DNA of 64,000 bases, from assembly GCA_903908265.1 (NCBI GenBank), contig CAIVRI010000028.1, forward strand, positions 1 to 64,000, given 5' to 3'. The position numbers and the translations under genes were made by a program. Positions 25,840 to 34,737 of this stretch are shown piece by piece. The DNA is from an uncultured Pseudomonadota bacterium. Lineage in GTDB: Bacteria > Pseudomonadota > Gammaproteobacteria > Steroidobacterales > Steroidobacteraceae. The notes under the pieces are model-generated. The model worked only from the letters and a program-made list of their open reading frames with translations, searched no databases and was not told the origin of the DNA. Positions within the stretch are counted from its first letter, which is position 1. Every line of letters starts with the position of its first letter.

Positions 25840-26786
25840 TGAGCAAGATTTTAGTCATCGCCGAACACGACGGCGCCAAGCTGAACCAGGCGACCGCCCG
25901 TGCGGTAACCTGCGCCCGTCAAATCCCAGACGCGCAGGTCACCATCGCGGTATTTGCAGCCGATCCCGCCGCGGTCGCCGCGGATGCGGCCACATTGGCA
26001 GGCGTTGATGCCGTCGTCACGGTCGCCCATAGCGCCAATGAGACCGCCCTCGCCGCCGTCTTGGCACCACAAATCGTCGCTGTGGCAGCGCATTACACGC
26101 ACGTTTTGGCTGCCTCTACCGCCTTCGGCAAAGACCTGTTGCCGCGTGTCGCCGCCTTGCTGGGCGTGCCGCAGATCTCGGATGCCATGGCCGTGGAAGG
26201 CGCGTATAAGTTCAAGCGTCCCACCTATGCCGGCAATGCGATTGTGACGCTCGAAGCATCCCCCGATCGGATCTTGGTGGCGAGCGTGCGCGGTGCCTCG
26301 TTTGAGCCCGCGGCGCGTGGTGGCAATGCCCCCATCAGCGCGCTCAGCGTGACGGTGGAACTACCCACGCACACCCGCTACGTCAGCCTTTCGGCGGCGG
26401 CGAGCAGCGACCGGCCGGATCTGGCCTCGGCGGCCAAGGTGATCTCGGGCGGCCGCGCGCTCGGTTCGAAGGAGAACTTTGCACTGATTTACAGCCTTGC
26501 CAGCAAAATGGGTGCGGCAGTCGGCGCCTCTCGCGCTGCGGTCGATGCCGGTTACGCGCCCAACGAATTGCAGGTAGGCCAGACCGGCAAGATCATTGCG
26601 CCACAACTGTACGTCGCCGTCGGCATCTCCGGTGCCATCCAGCACCTGACCGGCATCAAAGACGCCAAAACGATCGTGGCGATCAACAAAGATGCGGAAG
26701 CGCCGATCTTTGAAGTATCCGACTTTGGTCTGGTCGCCGATCTGTTTGTTGTCCTGCCGGAAATCGAAAAAGCGCTGGCTGGCTAA
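25839..26786 (+). CDS. etfA: Electron transfer flavoprotein alpha subunit
   Basis: FAD-binding alpha subunit of ETF, 315 residues. The N-terminal half is the nucleotide-like domain and the C-terminal half carries the FAD motif: [40 protein letters not shown] and [29 protein letters not shown], cited here in short pieces as the standard alpha-subunit signature. It forms a dimer with EtfB, translated from an overlapping TGATG junction. A strong bidirectional terminator follows. ETF-QO (etfD) is not in the window. Confidence 0.97.
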   Translation: MSKILVIAEHDGAKLNQATARAVTCARQIPDAQVTIAVFAADPAAVAADAATLAGVDAVVTVAHSANETALAAVLAPQIVAVAAHYTHVLAASTAFGKDLLPRVAALLGVPQISDAMAVEGAYKFKRPTYAGNAIVTLEASPDRILVASVRGASFEPAARGGNAPISALSVTVELPTHTRYVSLSAAASSDRPDLASAAKVISGGRALGSKENFALIYSLASKMGAAVGASRAAVDAGYAPNELQVGQTGKIIAPQLYVAVGISGAIQHLTGIKDAKTIVAINKDAEAPIFEVSDFGLVADLFVVLPEIEKALAG

Positions 26787-26817
26787 GCGCTCGGCGCGGG
26801 CAGTGCGCCTTTAAAAA

Positions 26818-26850
26818 AAAGGCCCGGCAAGGTGACTTGCCGGGCCTTTT
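26818..26850. terminator. Bidirectional rho-independent terminator
   Basis: An 11-bp perfect GC-rich stem (26821-26831 with 26836-26846) with a 4-nt loop is flanked by A8 on the left and T4 on the right. It can end both the etfBA transcript (+) and the peroxiredoxin transcript (-). Confidence 0.9.
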
Positions 26851-26872
26851 CGTTGCACCAACAGGCGCGCAA

Positions 26873-27355
26873 TCAGAGCGCGGAGAGCACGTGCTCGGCG
26901 GTGCTGACCTTGAACTCACCACCCGCTTCGACATGCAGAGCCGTGACCACACCGTCTTTGACGACGAGCGCAAAGCGCTTGCCGCGCACGCCCATCCCAA
27001 AGCCGGTTGCATCCAACTCCAAACCCAGCGCGCGCACGAAGTCGGCATTGCCATCGGCAAGCATTTGAATCGATTCGCCCGCGTTGCTGGCCTTGCCCCA
27101 CGCGTCCATCACGAACACGTCATTAACGGCGGTACAGGCGATCGTGTCGACGCCCTTGGCCTGGAGCGCACTGCTGTGGGCCACAAAACCGGGCAGATGC
27201 TTGGCATGACAGGTCGGCGTGAACGCGCCGGGCACGGAGAACAATACAACGGTCTTGCCCGCGGTCAGTGCCGACACCGACACGTTGACAGGGCCATCCT
27301 TGGTCATCTGCTTGAAGGTGGCTTCGGGCAACTTGTCACCAATCTGGATCGTCAT
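26873..27355 (-). CDS. Peroxiredoxin (Prx5-like, atypical)
   Basis: A 160-residue thiol peroxidase of the Prx5/PMP20 group. The active site VPGAFTPTCHAKHLPGF places the peroxidatic Cys49 after the conserved Pro and Thr, and the CHxxHLPGF ending is typical of this group. Cys74 is the only other Cys; whether it resolves Cys49 or whether glutathione/glutaredoxin does so is open. The C-terminal HVLSAL is also family-typical. No signal peptide, so cytoplasmic. The ATG at 27353-27355 is preferred; the longer open frame upstream has no family similarity. Confidence 0.94.
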   Translation of the reverse strand: MTIQIGDKLPEATFKQMTKDGPVNVSVSALTAGKTVVLFSVPGAFTPTCHAKHLPGFVAHSSALQAKGVDTIACTAVNDVFVMDAWGKASNAGESIQMLADGNADFVRALGLELDATGFGMGVRGKRFALVVKDGVVTALHVEAGGEFKVSTAEHVLSAL

Positions 27356-27572
27356 GCATGCATCCTTGAGTCTAAGAGGGGGTAAAGGGTGGACGCTATC
27401 ATACCGCGCGCCACCGGATTCGACAGGGGGCCGTTGGTGAAAATAGCGCCGTGCACCCGGCCGTACGGGCCGCCCGCGCCTGCGCAAGGCGCTACAGCGG
27501 CCTGCGCGGCATAGGCGCCGCCCGCGTAGCCCTAGGCTGAGCAAAGGCCCTGCGCGCGCCTCCACGGCGGCC

Positions 27573-27614
27573 TGACAACAAAACGGCCGCGCGTCCAGTG
27601 CCGTCGCGGCCGTT
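27573..27614 (-). terminator. Rho-independent terminator after the TPR gene pair
   Basis: In the minus-strand transcript, a 10-bp stem AACGGCCGCG/CGCGGCCGTT (27605-27614 with 27582-27591, 13-nt loop) is followed by TTTTGTTGTC. It lies 38 nt after the stop of the downstream TPR gene. The rest of 27356-27651 contains no supported gene. Confidence 0.75.
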
Positions 27615-27651
27615 GCCACCCGCATGCCCCCTTGGGGGCCTCGACGCCGGC

Positions 27652-28896
27652 TTAGCCGGCTGGCGCGTCTAGCGTCGGCATGGCAATCAACCAGGTGTTG
27701 GCCGCCCGATCCATGCGCTTGTCGGCTTTGGCCTTCTGGAAGGCTGCGATGGCCTTGTCCTGCTTGCCGGCGTGCAGATACGCAATGCCAAGGGTCATGT
27801 ACGCGTCATCCACGCGCTTGACCTTCGCCACGCGCTCGTCGCCGAGCCCACGTTCAATCGCCTCGATCGCTTTATCAAAGTCGCCGAAGCCCAGGTAGGC
27901 GAGACCGACCTTGACGTCCGCTTCGCCGTTCTTGCCTGCGCGCGCTTCTTTGTCGAGCCCCGGCAGCATCTTCTTGTCTTCTGCCGTCTGCGTCTTCGCC
28001 AGCGCGAGCATTTTACTGTTGCGATCGGTGGCAGCGATGAACTTGATCACGTCGCGCTTCTGACCCTGCTCGAGCGCCCGCAGCGCCTCGGCCGGACCAC
28101 CCGCATCCAGCGCACTGTCGGCGTAATTGACGTACTCGCTCTCGCGGGTCATCTCATTGCGATCAAACAGCAGGCGGTACAGGTTCAGCATCGCGCGGGG
28201 ATCGGCATCCGCCTCATACACGCCCATCAAATCGACCAAATACTCGCGCCGCGGGAACTTAGCGACCAAGGTTTCCATGGTCGCCTGCCGCTTGACCTTT
28301 TCATTGGTGCGGTAGTACGACACGTTGAGCAACTTGAGCGTTTCTTCTTTCGGCTCGGGCGAGGCGGCAACGACCTTCTCCAGCCAAGGAATCGCACCGG
28401 CGTAGTCCTGCTGAATCAAAAAGATCTGCGAGCCGAGCGTGTAGGCATCCGCGCTCTTGGTCGCATCGGCCCACTTCTGAATCCACACCAACGCCTTGTC
28501 ATAGACCTTATTCTGGGCGTTGATCTGACCCAGCGCCTTGTAGTCGCGAATGCGCTCATCATCCGGCATCGCCGGCACCACCTCGAGCAACTGCTCGGTG
28601 TACTCCGCGTACAGGGTGAAATCCTGCTTCTTCGCAGCAGCGTAGGTCAGCATCCGCAACGACGTCTCTTTGTCGTAATTGGACTTCGCAGCCGCAAGCC
28701 CGCCTTTCGCCAAGGTGACCCCCGCGTCGAAGTCGCCTTTTGCAATCGCATCCTGCGCCGGCTTCAACTGCTTGGCGACCGCTTCGGTGAGCGTTTCCTT
28801 CTTCTCTTTCTCCGCAGCGCCCGCCGAAACGGCGACCAAGACCGCAAGACAGGCCGCAGCGAGCGGACTCTTCACACGCAATAACCAGTTATTCAT
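27652..28896 (-). CDS. Secreted tetratricopeptide-repeat protein, paralog 2
   Basis: A 414-residue periplasmic protein. The signal peptide is residues 1-28 (cleavage near SAGAAE). The mature part is helical with TPR-like units: DAIAKGDFDAGVTLAKGGLA, the DYAGAIPWLEKVV unit around residue 165, and a C-terminal FGDFDKAIEAIERGL and AGKQDKAIAAFQKAK. It shares organisation and phrases with the upstream paralog, including DxEARAGKNGEADVKVGLAYL versus DAESKAGKNGETDVRLGLRYF. The two genes are 29 nt apart and follow the tonB-exbBD cluster, so a role supporting TonB-dependent transport is plausible but not shown by sequence. Confidence 0.85.
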   Translation of the reverse strand: MNNWLLRVKSPLAAACLAVLVAVSAGAAEKEKKETLTEAVAKQLKPAQDAIAKGDFDAGVTLAKGGLAAAKSNYDKETSLRMLTYAAAKKQDFTLYAEYTEQLLEVVPAMPDDERIRDYKALGQINAQNKVYDKALVWIQKWADATKSADAYTLGSQIFLIQQDYAGAIPWLEKVVAASPEPKEETLKLLNVSYYRTNEKVKRQATMETLVAKFPRREYLVDLMGVYEADADPRAMLNLYRLLFDRNEMTRESEYVNYADSALDAGGPAEALRALEQGQKRDVIKFIAATDRNSKMLALAKTQTAEDKKMLPGLDKEARAGKNGEADVKVGLAYLGFGDFDKAIEAIERGLGDERVAKVKRVDDAYMTLGIAYLHAGKQDKAIAAFQKAKADKRMDRAANTWLIAMPTLDAPAG

Positions 28897-28925
28897 GATG
28901 CCTCTCGTCGGATATTGAGTCGCCC

Positions 28926-30146
28926 TTAATTGCCAGCCCACATCTTGGCGGCAACAGCCATGCGCGGGTCAGCCTTCGCCGCCGCAAACGCCTTATCGGC
29001 CTCCGCCTTCTTCTTCAACTTGGTGTAGCTGATGCCGAGCACCAAATTAGCCTCATCCGGACGGCGCACCTTCGCGACATGATCCGCCGAGAGTCCGCGG
29101 CTCAGGGCATCCACTGCCTTGTCGTACTGACCCAACGAGAAGTAACGCAGGCCCAGACGCACGTCGGTCTCCCCATTCTTGCCCGCTTTGGATTCCGCAT
29201 CCAGCTGGGTCAGCGTCTTGGCATCGTCCGCCGAGCGATCCTTAGCCTGCTTGAGCAAACCATCCGCACGGGGCTTGCTCTTCGCGCTGATGACTTTCTT
29301 CACGCCCGCCTTCTCCAGCACACGCAGCGCCTCAGCCGTTGTGCCTTCGGACAGTGCCGAATCGGCCATATGCAGGTAGTCGCCTTCGTCGGCGAGGAAA
29401 TCACGCTCAAAGCCAAAGCGCAGAACGCCCAACATCGCCAGTTCGTCCAGCTTCTTCGGCGCCAGATCCGCGAGGATCGCCTGGAACCATTCCTTCTTCG
29501 GGAAGCGTCGCAGCAGCTCTTCGGCCACCGCCACGGCCTTGGCGCCTTCCTTATCCTGCGTGTAGCAGGTGTAGCGCAGTTTCAGCACTGACTCGCTGGC
29601 CTCCTTGCCGCCCGGCACCGCTTTATCGATGGATTCGAGCGCGCCTTTGCAGTCATGCGCGCCGTACTGCAACTGGCTGAGCACTTCCCAATCCGCGGCA
29701 CTGCCAGCGCCCGCCGCAAGGTACGACTTCATTTCACTCACGGCTTTGTCGTAATGATTCGTCGCGGCATAGATCGGCGCGAGCGCCTTGTGGAACTGCA
29801 CCTTCTCCGCCGAGGACACGCCCTCGGTATTGAGCAACTGCTCCAGCGCTTCTTGCTGGTCCTGCAATTTGCCCGAGGCGCCCGCCGCAACAAGTAGCAA
29901 CTTCAGTGCTGCGCTCTTCTCGAAGCCGGACTTGGCCACCGCATGCGCTTCCTTCGCCGCCGAGAGCGCCTTACCCAGGTCATGGGCCTTGTATGCCGTC
30001 ACACCCGCGTTGTACTTCTCTGAGAACTCCGCGGAGGTCTGCTGCTGGGCATAGGCGCCCTGCGCGGCCAGCGTGGCGACGCCGAGCACCCCGGCGACCA
30101 AGAGTCCGCGCACACCGCGCGAAAGAACAGTAGCGAGCTTCGTCAT
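28926..30146 (-). CDS. Secreted tetratricopeptide-repeat protein, paralog 1
   Basis: A 406-residue periplasmic protein with signal peptide 1-33 (AYAQ cleavage) and TPR-like helical repeats (KYNAGVTAYKAHDLGKALSA near 44-63; FSLGQYDKAVDALSRGL near 345-361). It contains two Cys pairs in the middle (HDCKGAL and RYTCYTQ) absent from paralog 2. The gene lies downstream of exbD2, but a strong terminator separates them, so it needs readthrough or a promoter in 30147-30230. TPR proteins beside exbB/exbD are common in marine and xanthomonad TonB clusters, which suggests a link to TonB function. Confidence 0.85.
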   Translation of the reverse strand: MTKLATVLSRGVRGLLVAGVLGVATLAAQGAYAQQQTSAEFSEKYNAGVTAYKAHDLGKALSAAKEAHAVAKSGFEKSAALKLLLVAAGASGKLQDQQEALEQLLNTEGVSSAEKVQFHKALAPIYAATNHYDKAVSEMKSYLAAGAGSAADWEVLSQLQYGAHDCKGALESIDKAVPGGKEASESVLKLRYTCYTQDKEGAKAVAVAEELLRRFPKKEWFQAILADLAPKKLDELAMLGVLRFGFERDFLADEGDYLHMADSALSEGTTAEALRVLEKAGVKKVISAKSKPRADGLLKQAKDRSADDAKTLTQLDAESKAGKNGETDVRLGLRYFSLGQYDKAVDALSRGLSADHVAKVRRPDEANLVLGISYTKLKKKAEADKAFAAAKADPRMAVAAKMWAGN

Positions 30147-30230
30147 CGTATACCTCGGTAAAACTCTTAAAATTCAAACCATTGGTTCATTCGTCTGTCG
30201 CCAGCGCTGAGCACGCTCCCGGCAGCACCT

Positions 30231-30264
30231 AAAAAACGAATGGGCCGACAGAGCCGGCCCATTC
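30231..30264 (-). terminator. Rho-independent terminator after exbD2
   Basis: In the minus-strand direction, GAATGGGCCG (30255-30264) pairs with CGGCCCATTC (30238-30247) over a 7-nt loop, and the stem is followed by G then T6 (complement of A6 at 30231-30236). It ends the tonB-exbB-exbD1-exbD2 transcript before the TPR genes. Confidence 0.88.
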
Positions 30265-30311
30265 TTGTATGTACTACTAGACGGCTAACCGCAAGGCCCC
30301 CTGGCCTAGGG

Positions 30312-30731
30312 TTAGAGGTTTCCGCTCGCGTCGGCGACGAAACCAATTTTCTTCAGGCCACCACGTTGCACGGCAAACAGGACGTTCGCAGCGAAATCGT
30401 AGCGCGCCCGGCGATCAATCTGCAGCAACACTTCTGGCTGCGGATCGAGAGCCGCTGACTCCTTGATCTTGCTAATCATTTCCATCGCTGGCAGCGACAC
30501 GCCATCCCAAGACACAGCGCCGTTGTAGGCTACTGCGATATTGATCGGCTTGGCCGGATGCGCAGGCGGCGGATCATTCGTCGCACGCGGCAGGTCGATC
30601 CTGACCGAGTGCGTCATCACCGGCAGAGTGATGATGAAGATGATCAGCAGCACGAGCATGATGTCCACCAACGGCACGACGTTAATCGTAGTGTTGTAGT
30701 TGCCCGCTTCCTTGTCCGCAGTAATTGCCAT
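30312..30731 (-). CDS. exbD2: Biopolymer transport protein ExbD, second copy
   Basis: A 139-residue single-pass inner-membrane protein. The TM helix reads NVVPLVDIMLVLLIIFIITLPV with the essential membrane Asp (Asp23) that carries protons in ExbD/TolR. The periplasmic domain ends GLKKIGFVADAS. It shares the TM helix almost exactly with exbD1 but differs in the periplasmic part. In Xanthomonas campestris the second ExbD is needed for some but not all TonB functions. It lies 15 nt after exbD1. Confidence 0.93.
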   Translation of the reverse strand: MAITADKEAGNYNTTINVVPLVDIMLVLLIIFIITLPVMTHSVRIDLPRATNDPPPAHPAKPINIAVAYNGAVSWDGVSLPAMEMISKIKESAALDPQPEVLLQIDRRARYDFAANVLFAVQRGGLKKIGFVADASGNL

Positions 30732-30746
30732 CTGGATGCTCCGGTC

Positions 30747-31166
30747 TTATTCCTGATGAGGCGGTTCAGCAATGAACGCGACCTTCAGCAGGTAATTGCG
30801 CTGCAGGGTCGTGAGCACGTCCGCGACGTAGGCGTAGGCCACGCGCTTATCGGCGCGGATCTGCACCTCCGGCTGCTCCTTAGCACCCGCCTCGCTCTGT
30901 GCAAGCTTCGCCAGATCATCCAAGGAGATCTGGTTGTCGTTCCAGTAGACCGAGCCGGCGAAGTCCACCGAGAGGCTGATATTCCCCGGCTTGGTCTCCG
31001 TCGGCAGGTTCGCGTTTGTCGGCAGGCTGACCCGCACGGCCTTCGTCGCCACCGGGATGGTGATGATGAAGATAATGAGGAGCACGAGCATGATGTCGAC
31101 CAGCGGAACAACGTTAATCTCGTTATTCAACTCGCCGTCTTTAATCGGTCCACTACCGCCTGCCAT
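30747..31166 (-). CDS. exbD1: Biopolymer transport protein ExbD, first copy
   Basis: A 139-residue ExbD with a short cytoplasmic start, the TM helix NVVPLVDIMLVLLIIFIITIPV with the proton-path Asp, and a periplasmic domain ending LLKVAFIAEPPHQE. It works with ExbB as the stator of the proton-driven motor that energises TonB. It follows exbB by 41 nt and precedes the second exbD, giving the tonB-exbB-exbD1-exbD2 order known from Xanthomonas campestris. Confidence 0.95.
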   Translation of the reverse strand: MAGGSGPIKDGELNNEINVVPLVDIMLVLLIIFIITIPVATKAVRVSLPTNANLPTETKPGNISLSVDFAGSVYWNDNQISLDDLAKLAQSEAGAKEQPEVQIRADKRVAYAYVADVLTTLQRNYLLKVAFIAEPPHQE

Positions 31167-31207
31167 GTTCCTGCTCCTCGTCTAAACGCTTGCTACTGGA
31201 CGGATGC

Positions 31208-31939
31208 TTACTTCTTCGCGCCTGCGGTGGCGGCCTTGCTGGCGGCCACACGGCCACCCGACAGGATCGCCTGGTGCAGATCATGCGCGAAGTGCGTAAC
31301 TGCGTCGCTAATGAACTTGTTACGACGCGTGAGCCAGTTAAAGCCGAGCACCGCGGGGATCGCGACGCCGAGGCCGATGGCCGTCATCCAGAGCGCCTCG
31401 CCGACAGGACCGGCGACCTTCTCGATCGACGCGTTGCCGGACATGGCAATCGAACGCATGGCGTTCAAGATGCCGAGCACGGTGCCCAGCAGGCCGACGA
31501 ACGGCGCTGTCGCACCGACCGAAGCCAGCACGGCCATGCCGTCGTTCAAGTCGCCGTTGATTTGGTCAACGCGACGCTGCATGTGGTTCGAAACCCAGTC
31601 GTGCATGTCGATTGAATCGGTCAGACGACCCTTGTTCTTCTCGTGGTGGCTCACCGACTCCATGGCGTCGGCCGCCATGACGCGGAACACGTTCTCTTCG
31701 CCACCCTTCATGCGGGCGATGCCGTCCGCAATGGAGGAAGCGCCCCAGAAGTCCTTGTCGACCGTCGACGCGTACTTGTTCAGCGCGTTCTGGTCAAGAA
31801 GCTTCACGATGAGGACGTACCAAGAGTACAGGGACATAATGACGAGGATCGTCAGCAGGACCTTACTAACCGGACCGGAGTCCCAAAGGTCCTGAATGCC
31901 AAAGTTGTGATTCTCCGGAGCAACAGCTGCGTCGGCCAT
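31208..31939 (-). CDS. exbB: Biopolymer transport protein ExbB (MotA/TolQ/ExbB family)
   Basis: A 243-residue inner-membrane proton-channel protein with three helices. The first is near residues 26-45 (VLLTILVIMSLYSWYVLIV). The second and third carry the family motif APFVGLLGTVLGILNAM and LWMTAIGLGVAIPAVLGFNWL. The ATG at 31937-31939 with AGAGG upstream is preferred to a TTG two codons earlier. It assembles as a pentamer around an ExbD dimer. It is followed by both exbD genes. Confidence 0.96.
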   Translation of the reverse strand: MADAAVAPENHNFGIQDLWDSGPVSKVLLTILVIMSLYSWYVLIVKLLDQNALNKYASTVDKDFWGASSIADGIARMKGGEENVFRVMAADAMESVSHHEKNKGRLTDSIDMHDWVSNHMQRRVDQINGDLNDGMAVLASVGATAPFVGLLGTVLGILNAMRSIAMSGNASIEKVAGPVGEALWMTAIGLGVAIPAVLGFNWLTRRNKFISDAVTHFAHDLHQAILSGGRVAASKAATAGAKK

Positions 31940-32008
31940 GATCAAAGACCTCTGATGGGTTCAGGTAAAAAAAACGAAGTTATTAAACACTAATTAGAGA
32001 ACGCCGTA

Positions 32009-32629
32009 TCAACTCGTGAGACGCCACGTCCACTTCATACGCTGCCACGAACCAATCGCCTCTGTACCGACCTTCGTCGGTTCGAAACGACCTTGGGCGG
32101 TCACGCACTTGGCAGCGGCTTCGTCGAGGCGCTGGTAGCCACTCGAAGTCTCTACCTTGGTCTCGCTCACTTTGCCGTTTGGCGCAATGAACACGAGAAG
32201 CACTACCGAACCCTCTTCGCTCAGACGGCGGGAGGCGGACGGATAGTAAGGGCCGCAAGCGTCGCCCAGATTCACACCCTTGGCCACACGGGCCTGCGTG
32301 ATCGGCGGCGGCTCTACCTTGACCGGCTTGGGCTCGACCTTCGGCTCCACCTTGGCGACGATCGCCCTTGGCGGCGGCGGGCCTTCGACGACTGGCAGAT
32401 CAAACAGTGGTGTCTGGACCGGTGGTGGTTTGAAGTCCGGTGGCGGCGGTGGAGGTGCCTTCTTCATCTCCTCCTCGACCTGCTTGACCAGACGCATATC
32501 CAGCGCCTCAGCCAACTGCGGCACATATTTGAACGCCGTGGCAAGAATGATGCCGAGGGCGAGTGCGACGTGCAGGCCGATGACCACAAAACCAACGATC
32601 GCTTTTCGAGAATACTTGCCGCTAGCCAT
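32009..32629 (-). CDS. tonB: Energy transducer TonB
   Basis: A 206-residue periplasm-spanning protein. One N-terminal membrane helix (residues 12-34, VGFVVIGLHVALALGII...) contains the SxxxH-like His (His20) that interacts with ExbD. A Pro/Lys-rich linker follows (KKAPPPPPPDFKPPP to PKVEPKPVKVEPPP, about 56-108). The C-terminal domain begins near CGPYYPSASRRLSEEGSVVLLVFIAPNG and ends KWTWRLTS, which contacts receptor TonB boxes. First gene of the cluster, so the operon promoter lies in 32630-32908. Confidence 0.95.
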   Translation of the reverse strand: MASGKYSRKAIVGFVVIGLHVALALGIILATAFKYVPQLAEALDMRLVKQVEEEMKKAPPPPPPDFKPPPVQTPLFDLPVVEGPPPPRAIVAKVEPKVEPKPVKVEPPPITQARVAKGVNLGDACGPYYPSASRRLSEEGSVVLLVFIAPNGKVSETKVETSSGYQRLDEAAAKCVTAQGRFEPTKVGTEAIGSWQRMKWTWRLTS

Positions 32630-32908
32630 GTCGCTGGGAGCCCCTAATTATCCCGACAAACTCTATTGTGCCCGAAACGTCTGCTTCCAGTGGAAGCAAC
32701 CGCCTCGGAGTGTCGCCCGGCTAAACCAGGCCGAAAACTGCGGGTGCGAATCACGCATCAGGGAGTTCGTTTCAAACGCCCTGATGCATCAGCGCGGGGG
32801 GCAAGATAACCGCAGTTGCGACGCACTGCAAGCCTGATTGCGAAGGAAATATGGGTTACCTGCATCCGCGCTCCCCTCTACCACGTAGCCACTCGCTTAA
32901 CGATTCTC

Positions 32909-34633
32909 TCAACGACGAGATTTCACTGCTCTTTTCGTAGCTTCTGGGGCGCAGTCAGTCACCGCGCCGAGCGAGGCGCTGGATACTTCCCGCGCATATT
33001 TTGCCAATACACCTTTGGTCGCGAACGACACCGGCGCGCGCCATTTTGCACGCCGACGCGTCAACTCCGCCGCGCTGACGCCGAGGTTGAGCGTGCGCTT
33101 TTTCGCATCAATGGTGATGGGATCGCCATCCCGCACTAACGCGAGTGGGCCACCGAGAGCCGCCTCCGGCGAGACATGGCCCACCACAAAGCCATGACTA
33201 CCGCCGGAAAAGCGTCCGTCCGTAATCAGCGCGACTTGGTCACCCAAGCCCTTGCCCATAATGGCACCCGTAGGACTGAGCATTTCGCGCATACCCGGCC
33301 CGCCCTTCGGCCCCTCGTAGCGAATCACAAGGACGTCACCAGCGCGCACGGTGCCATCGAGGATGGCCTGCAGACACTGCTCTTCGGAGTTAAAGCAGCG
33401 CGCCGTGCCCTCGAAGCGCAAACCTTCCTTCCCAGTAATCTTAGCGACCGCGCCTTCAGCGGCCAAATTCCCATAAAGAATAACAAGATGACTGTCTTTC
33501 TTAATTGGATTGGCGAAGTCGCGAATGATCGTTTGACCCTGCGGATAGTCCTTCACATTTTTGAGGTTTTGCGCCAGGGTCTTACCGGTCACGGTCAAGC
33601 AGTCCCCGTGCAGCAACCCCTGTTTGAGCAATCGTTTCATCAGCGGCTGTATGCCGCCGATGGCGATCAACTCCGACATCAGGTACTTGCCGCTCGGTTT
33701 GACGTCGGCCAACACGGGCACCCGCTTGCCGATCCGGGTGAAGTCATCCAGAGTCAGTTTGACATCCGCCGCCTGCGCGATGGCCAGCAAATGCAGCACC
33801 GCATTGGTCGAGCCCCCTAGCGCGATAGTGGTCGTGATGGCATTTTCAAATGCCTTACGGGTGAGTATGTCCGCGGGTTTGATCCCTGCCTTGACCAGCC
33901 GGACCACCGCTGCGCCTGCGCGCTTGCAGTCCTCCAACTTATTGGCGGAAGTGGCCTCCTGCGCCGAACTGTTGGGCAAGCTGATGCCCAGCGCCTCGAT
34001 CGCCGAAGCCATCGTATTGGCCGTATACATGCCGCCACAACTGCCGGCGCCTGGGATCGCCGTTGCTTCGACCTCCCGCAGCTGGGCATTCGAGACCGTG
34101 CCATTGGCGTGGCCGCCAATCGCTTCAAAGACGGAAACAATATCCCGCCGGTGCGCCCCGGGGCGGATAGTCCCGCCATAGACGAAGACGGCCGGACGAT
34201 TTAAACGGGCTAACGCCATCAGGCAGCCAGGCATGTTTTTGTCGCAACCGCCGATTGCCACTACCCCATCAAAGCCCTGCGCGCCCACCACGGTCTCAAT
34301 CGAGTCGGCAATCACCTCACGGGAGACCAGCGAGTAGCGCATACCGGGCGAGCCCATAGAAATGCCATCGGACACGGTGATCGTATTGAAAGTACGACTC
34401 TTGCCGCCGGCAGCATCGACGGCTGCCGCCGCCGCGCTTGCCAGACCATCGAGGTGCACATTACACGGCGTAATGTTGGACCAAGTGCTCGCAATGCCCA
34501 CGGAAGGCTTGGCAAAATCTGCGTCCACATAACCGACGGCCCGCAACATCGCACGCGCCGGCGTCTGTGCAACCCCGTCGGTCACCAATCGAGAGTGGGC
34601 GCGCGGATCAATCGTCTTTTGCTTGCGAGTCAT
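32909..34633 (-). CDS. ilvD: Dihydroxy-acid dehydratase
   Basis: Dehydrates 2,3-dihydroxy-isovalerate and -methylvalerate to the 2-oxo acids in Val/Ile synthesis. The 574-residue protein has the cluster Cys57 (NITPCNVHL), Cys130 ([10 protein letters not shown]) and Cys199 ([14 protein letters not shown]), and Lys132 in the DKN motif that is usually carbamylated. Its length of about 570 and the [21 protein letters not shown] context place it in the shorter class, often with an oxygen-stable [2Fe-2S] cluster, rather than the 616-residue E. coli class. It is alone on its strand, not part of the ilvC-leu operon. The C-terminus is basic (KRAVKSRR). Confidence 0.96.
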   Translation of the reverse strand: MTRKQKTIDPRAHSRLVTDGVAQTPARAMLRAVGYVDADFAKPSVGIASTWSNITPCNVHLDGLASAAAAAVDAAGGKSRTFNTITVSDGISMGSPGMRYSLVSREVIADSIETVVGAQGFDGVVAIGGCDKNMPGCLMALARLNRPAVFVYGGTIRPGAHRRDIVSVFEAIGGHANGTVSNAQLREVEATAIPGAGSCGGMYTANTMASAIEALGISLPNSSAQEATSANKLEDCKRAGAAVVRLVKAGIKPADILTRKAFENAITTTIALGGSTNAVLHLLAIAQAADVKLTLDDFTRIGKRVPVLADVKPSGKYLMSELIAIGGIQPLMKRLLKQGLLHGDCLTVTGKTLAQNLKNVKDYPQGQTIIRDFANPIKKDSHLVILYGNLAAEGAVAKITGKEGLRFEGTARCFNSEEQCLQAILDGTVRAGDVLVIRYEGPKGGPGMREMLSPTGAIMGKGLGDQVALITDGRFSGGSHGFVVGHVSPEAALGGPLALVRDGDPITIDAKKRTLNLGVSAAELTRRRAKWRAPVSFATKGVLAKYAREVSSASLGAVTDCAPEATKRAVKSRR

Positions 34634-34644
34634 GGGACCTACCG

Positions 34645-34729
34645 AAAAAAAATAAAAGGGGCCACGGCCAGACAGCGCCGTTGCAGACTAGATATTGTGC
34701 GGCGCGAGGCCGCCGGGCGCCACCACCAA
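34645..34729 (-). promoter_or_regulatory. Possible ilvD leader: short ORF, hairpin and long T-tract
   Basis: Between the aminopeptidase stop and ilvD, the minus strand carries a TTG-start 13-codon frame (34729 to 34688) including Leu-Val-Val, Leu and a final Ile before TAG. A short stem ACGGC/GCCGT (34677-34681 with 34664-34668) follows, then CCCC and a T-rich tract TTTTATTTTTTTT (complement of 34645-34657). It could be a simple terminator for the aminopeptidase gene or a small ilv-type attenuator. The weak stem and the absence of a ribosome binding site keep this tentative. Confidence 0.3.
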
Positions 34730-34737
34730 TGCGCGAC

